From: Wenzhouxiangella sp. | GTDB taxonomy: Bacteria > Pseudomonadota > Gammaproteobacteria > Xanthomonadales > Wenzhouxiangellaceae | Direction of reading: 5' to 3' | Assembly: GCA_018400355.1 (NCBI GenBank) | Contig: JAGYMV010000022.1 | Span: 1 to 9,525 of the forward strand | DNA length: 9,525 bases | Shown: piece by piece, positions 6,649-9,525 of the stretch | How the letters are laid out: each line of letters starts with the position of its first letter | Position numbering within the stretch: the first letter of the stretch is position 1 | Position numbers and translations under genes: made by a program | Notes under the pieces: generated by a model | The model's input: only the letters and a program-made list of their open reading frames with translations | Database searches by the model: none | What the model was told of the DNA's origin: nothing

Positions 6649-7842
6649 ATGATGGCACAGCGCCTTTTTCCACCAGCTTTGGCTTTTCTAACTCTGATTT
6701 GGCTGGGCTCAACCACTCTGGCCCACTCATCAGAGCAAACACAGACCCCGACCGCCAAACTCGCCGCCCCTGACTGGCAAAGCCTTGGGGACAAAAATAT
6801 CCTCGAATGGACACCCGAAGAGCAACGCAATGGCTACCCCAACATTCGCCAGATCAACCCCACCCGCGAGATCCTAGCCTCTGATCAGCCTTCGCCACTG
6901 CCCGAAGCGTTGTGGACCAATACCCAAGACTGGGAGGCCCAGATGGCCGAACTCCACTTGGCGGGGCTTTTGGTAATCCAAGACGGCAAAATTCGTTTTG
7001 AACAGTACCGTCTAGGCCACACCGCCGATGAGCGCTGGATGAGCTTTTCGATCGCCAAGTCGGTGGTTTCTTTGCTTTTCGGCATCGCAATGAAAGAACG
7101 ACACATAGAAAGCCTAGACGAGACGGTGGCCACTTATTTGCCTCGATTTGAGGGCACAGGCTATGCCAATGTGACAATCAAAGATCTTTTGCGCATGGCT
7201 TCTGGTGTTCAATGGAATGAGGACTATGAAGACCCCAACTCGGATGTGGCCGCACTTGATGATGCCAGCGAGAATGAGGTGCTGGAGCACTTGGCTTCCT
7301 TGCCCAGCCTGCATCCACCCGGGTCGGTCTTTAACTACAACACAGGTGAAACCATTTTAGCCGGCGCCATCTTGTCCAAAGCCGTTGGCATGAGTTTGAG
7401 TGAGTATTTGCAATCACGGCTGTGGCAACCCTTTGGTATGGGTGCTAATGCAGATTGGGCGCTGATGGGCCCCGAAGGCGCTGAAATGGGTGGCTGCTGC
7501 ATCAGCGCCACCTTGAGAGACTACGGTCGACTTGGGCTGTTTGCGCTGAACTCTGGCAAACCGAAGTCCAACGAGAACTTGTTGCCACAAGGCTGGATGT
7601 TAGAAGCCACTCAGCCCTCACCTGCAGCCGATTACTACGGCTATTTTTGGTGGCTAACGGGTGATGGTGACTATCGAGCATCCGGCATTTTTGGCCAAGG
7701 CATTCACATCAGCCCAAGCCATGACTTGATTGTTGCCATGCATGGGCTCTGGCCAGAGGCGATTGACCGGGATTTGTCTCAGAAACGCGCCGAGCTGATT
7801 GATGCAATCAAGCGCGCTTCAAACCAATCTGCATCAGATTGA
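6649..7842 (+). CDS. Exported serine hydrolase, beta-lactamase class C / 6-aminohexanoate-dimer hydrolase-like
   Basis: This 397-residue protein belongs to the serine beta-lactamase-like superfamily (class C beta-lactamases, family VIII esterases, NylB). The nucleophile motif is Ser134-Ile-Ala-Lys137 in SFSIAKS, and the second motif is probably Tyr230 in FNYNTGET. The segments DLLRMASGVQWNEDY and GIFGQGIHISP are typical of NylB-like and esterase members. A Sec signal peptide is likely: Arg5, a hydrophobic core at about 10-20, and a TLA-HS cleavage site after residue 25; no lipobox Cys is seen. The start at 6649 is chosen because AAGGGG lies 6 bases before it. An ATG at 6628 would add 7 residues but lacks a Shine-Dalgarno sequence. 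The substrate cannot be read from the sequence; it may act on esters, amides or peptidoglycan-related bonds in the periplasm. It is divergent from the tRNA cluster, and its 3' end overlaps the convergent CFA-like gene by 35 bases. Confidence 0.85.
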   Translation: MMAQRLFPPALAFLTLIWLGSTTLAHSSEQTQTPTAKLAAPDWQSLGDKNILEWTPEEQRNGYPNIRQINPTREILASDQPSPLPEALWTNTQDWEAQMAELHLAGLLVIQDGKIRFEQYRLGHTADERWMSFSIAKSVVSLLFGIAMKERHIESLDETVATYLPRFEGTGYANVTIKDLLRMASGVQWNEDYEDPNSDVAALDDASENEVLEHLASLPSLHPPGSVFNYNTGETILAGAILSKAVGMSLSEYLQSRLWQPFGMGANADWALMGPEGAEMGGCCISATLRDYGRLGLFALNSGKPKSNENLLPQGWMLEATQPSPAADYYGYFWWLTGDGDYRASGIFGQGIHISPSHDLIVAMHGLWPEAIDRDLSQKRAELIDAIKRASNQSASD

Positions 7843-9007
7843 TGGTCTCTCGACGAAAGCCGGCTTCGCAATAGGCCAAATAAAAGCGCCACATTCGAAT
7901 AAAGCGCTCATCGAAGCCCATCGATCTGACTTCGGGCAACTTGGCTTGAAACGCCTGATCCCAAAGATGCAGGGTTCTTGCGTAGTCTAGGCCGCGAAAT
8001 ACTTGGTGTACGGCATCGAGTCCTGCCTGTTGGGCTGCTTGAACAAATACCTCTGGCGAGGGCAACATGCCACCAGGGAAAATATACCGCTGAATAAAGT
8101 CCACACTTTTCCGATAAGCTGCGAACAAGTCATCTCGGATGGTGATCACTTGGATGGCGGCCACGCCACTGGGTGTGAGCCGATCAGATAGGGTCTTGAA
8201 AAAATCGGGCCAATACCGCTCCCCCACCGCCTCAAACATTTCAATGGAAGCAATGCCGTCAAACTGGCCCGTGAGATCTCTGTAGTCTTGCAGCTTGAAG
8301 GTGATGCGATCGGCAAGCCCCGCGCTTTGCACGCGCGCCTGAGCCTCCTCTAGCTGGGCATTGGATAAGGTAATCGAGGTCACGCGACAGCCTGTGGTCT
8401 CAACTGCCCGCATTGCAAAACCGCCCCAGCCCGATCCGATTTCCAGAAGATGCATGTTTTCTGTCGGCTTCAGGATATCCAAGATGGCATCGTACTTATT
8501 CATCTGAGCCTGCTCTAGACTCTGATCGGGTGAATCGAACACGGCCGATGAGTACGTCATGCTGGGATCGAGCCATAACTTATAAAAGTCATTGCCCAAA
8601 TCGTAATGACTGGCAATGTTGCGTCGTGCGCCCTTTTTGGTGTTTGGTCTGACGGCATGGACACACCACTGCAGCGCCCGCATGACAAAGCGCCCTTCAT
8701 CGAGTCCGCCTAAGATGTCTCGATTCATCTCACCCACACTGATCAAGGCCACCACATCGGGTGAGTCCCAATCACCTGCCATGTAACCCTCTGCAAGCCC
8801 TAAGGTGCCATTGGTCAACATGCGCATCATTAATCTGGGATGAAAAATCTCCAAGCTTGCTTCTGGGCCTGCTTGAGCACCCACAAAACTGAGTTGTTCA
8901 CCACCAGGCAATCGGAGATGAATTTGGCCAACCTTGAGTTTGGACAACGTGTTGACCAGTGGCCGATAAATCAAGTCAACTCGAGGCGATTGAATCACTT
9001 CAGACAT
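7808..9007 (-). CDS. CFA-family SAM-dependent lipid methyltransferase, altered bicarbonate site
   Basis: This 399-residue protein has the architecture of cyclopropane-fatty-acid synthase: an N-terminal lipid-binding domain (about 1-120) and a SAM-binding methyltransferase fold with motif I LLEIGSGWGG at 187-196. Family landmarks include HYDLGNDFYKLWLDPSMTYS from 134, LQDYRDL at about 239, MFEAVG at 257-262 and RYIFPGGMLPS at 307-317. Aligned by eye to E. coli Cfa, Glu239 is kept (Glu259), but bicarbonate-site Cys139, His266 and Tyr317 become Ser154, Gln286 and Asp350. It may therefore make a methyl- or methylene-modified acyl chain rather than a ring, as proposed for UfaM-type enzymes of furan fatty acid synthesis; this is inference, so no symbol is given. 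The start overlaps the DUF1365 stop by 8 bases, with AGGA about 11 bases upstream. The 3' end overlaps the convergent hydrolase gene. Confidence 0.9.
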   Translation of the reverse strand: MSEVIQSPRVDLIYRPLVNTLSKLKVGQIHLRLPGGEQLSFVGAQAGPEASLEIFHPRLMMRMLTNGTLGLAEGYMAGDWDSPDVVALISVGEMNRDILGGLDEGRFVMRALQWCVHAVRPNTKKGARRNIASHYDLGNDFYKLWLDPSMTYSSAVFDSPDQSLEQAQMNKYDAILDILKPTENMHLLEIGSGWGGFAMRAVETTGCRVTSITLSNAQLEEAQARVQSAGLADRITFKLQDYRDLTGQFDGIASIEMFEAVGERYWPDFFKTLSDRLTPSGVAAIQVITIRDDLFAAYRKSVDFIQRYIFPGGMLPSPEVFVQAAQQAGLDAVHQVFRGLDYARTLHLWDQAFQAKLPEVRSMGFDERFIRMWRFYLAYCEAGFRRETINLMQIGLKRA

Positions 9008-9525
9008 CGGAAGAAATTTCCTTTTGCGGTGGTTTGGGTTTTTTATAAAAACGAGCGCCTTTGACCCAGATTTTGAGTGCCTGCCAGTGAATGGCAGCCA
9101 CGACCTTGAGTGTCATCAAAGGCAAAGCAAAAAATGTTTTGAGCAGCGGCCAATCGCCAATGGGCACCTGGGTCATTCTTTGGGTCGCAATCATGGCTCT
9201 GTTCCCCTGATCGAGCCAGACAATGGAGACATCGAGTTGTTGGGCTGGCTCATTGAAGCGAAACTCATAATCCCCAGAGACAGGCAAGAAAGGTGAAACA
9301 TGAAAGCGTTTGGGGTGGTGGTGCGCTGTTGTCAGGTCAAGCGTGCCCCCGTCTGGGTCACGTAGGAGATAGCAATGACGCTCACCAAATGTGTTTCGCA
9401 CCTCACACAAAATGGCCACCAAACGACCTTGCTTGTCTTCGCAGTACCAGACGCTGAGCGGGTTGAAAACGAATCCCAAAATGCGCGGATAACAAAACAA
9501 CCGGATGCGCCCCCCTTGAAGATCA
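9000..9525 (-). CDS. DUF1365 family protein, C-terminal part (5' end outside window)
   Basis: At least 174 codons of a DUF1365 protein are visible; the reading frame is open to the window edge, so the N-terminus (usually about 80-100 residues more) is missing. The first visible residues DLQGGRIRLFCYPRILGFVF continue into NPLSVWYC, then EVRNTFGERHCYLL and PKRFHVSPFLPVSGDYEFRF, the family's conserved blocks. A TTG at 9500 could be mistaken for a start, but conserved sequence continues upstream of it. The C-terminal part has a hydrophobic stretch around FFALPLMTLKVVAAIHW and a basic end (KKPKPPQKE). The biochemical function is unknown. These genes are commonly found next to CFA-like methyltransferases and FAD-dependent oxidoreductases in proteobacteria, suggesting a part in membrane lipid modification. 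The stop codon overlaps the CFA-like start (ATGTCTGA), so the two are probably translationally coupled. Confidence 0.9.
   Translation of the reverse strand, partial: DLQGGRIRLFCYPRILGFVFNPLSVWYCEDKQGRLVAILCEVRNTFGERHCYLLRDPDGGTLDLTTAHHHPKRFHVSPFLPVSGDYEFRFNEPAQQLDVSIVWLDQGNRAMIATQRMTQVPIGDWPLLKTFFALPLMTLKVVAAIHWQALKIWVKGARFYKKPKPPQKEISSDV

Noticed and set aside
9000..9500. TTG at 9500 as the start of the DUF1365 gene
   Set aside because: The frame stays open to the window edge and the residues before it (GGRIRL) fit the conserved DUF1365 block, so the true start is outside.

Overview
The window looks like the chromosome of a gammaproteobacterium. The minus strand carries, in transcription order, tRNA genes, tig, clpP, clpX, lon and a HU gene (hupB position). 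This is the proteostasis block known from Escherichia and Pseudomonas. Base composition is close to balanced. No insertion sequence, integrase, CRISPR array or phage gene was seen. The genus cannot be named from this sequence.

Layout by position: 1-126 is the start of a HU gene (minus, cut by the window edge). 127-361 is the lon-hupB spacer, with a -10-like element and a pair of alternative hairpins. 362-2761 is lon. 2762-2848 is a spacer with a perfect 10-bp stem and a candidate heat-shock promoter. 2849-4105 is clpX, 4168-4773 clpP and 4770-6071 tig, with tig and clpP overlapping by ATGA. 6238-6536 holds tRNA-His(GUG), tRNA-Arg(UCU) and tRNA-Pro(UGG), all minus with encoded CCA ends, behind a good sigma-70 promoter at 6564-6592. 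6649-7842 (plus) is an exported serine hydrolase of the beta-lactamase/NylB type. 7808-9007 (minus) is a CFA-family lipid methyltransferase. 9000-9525 (minus) is a DUF1365 protein that runs off the right edge.

How the genes work together: trigger factor receives nascent chains at the ribosome, ClpX unfolds substrates for the ClpP chamber, and Lon is an independent ATP-dependent protease. HU is a nucleoid protein that is a known Lon substrate in E. coli. The right end is a separate lipid-modification module: DUF1365 and the CFA-like enzyme overlap by 8 bases and are probably one operon that starts outside the window. The serine hydrolase points towards this operon and overlaps the end of the CFA-like gene by 35 bases.

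Most of the window is ordinary conserved housekeeping DNA. The item most worth a second look is the CFA-like enzyme. Its bicarbonate-site Cys, His and Tyr are replaced by Ser, Gln and Asp, so it may not make cyclopropane rings. Next is the clpX-lon spacer, where a heat-shock -35 element begins at the last base of one arm of a strong hairpin and fills half its loop.
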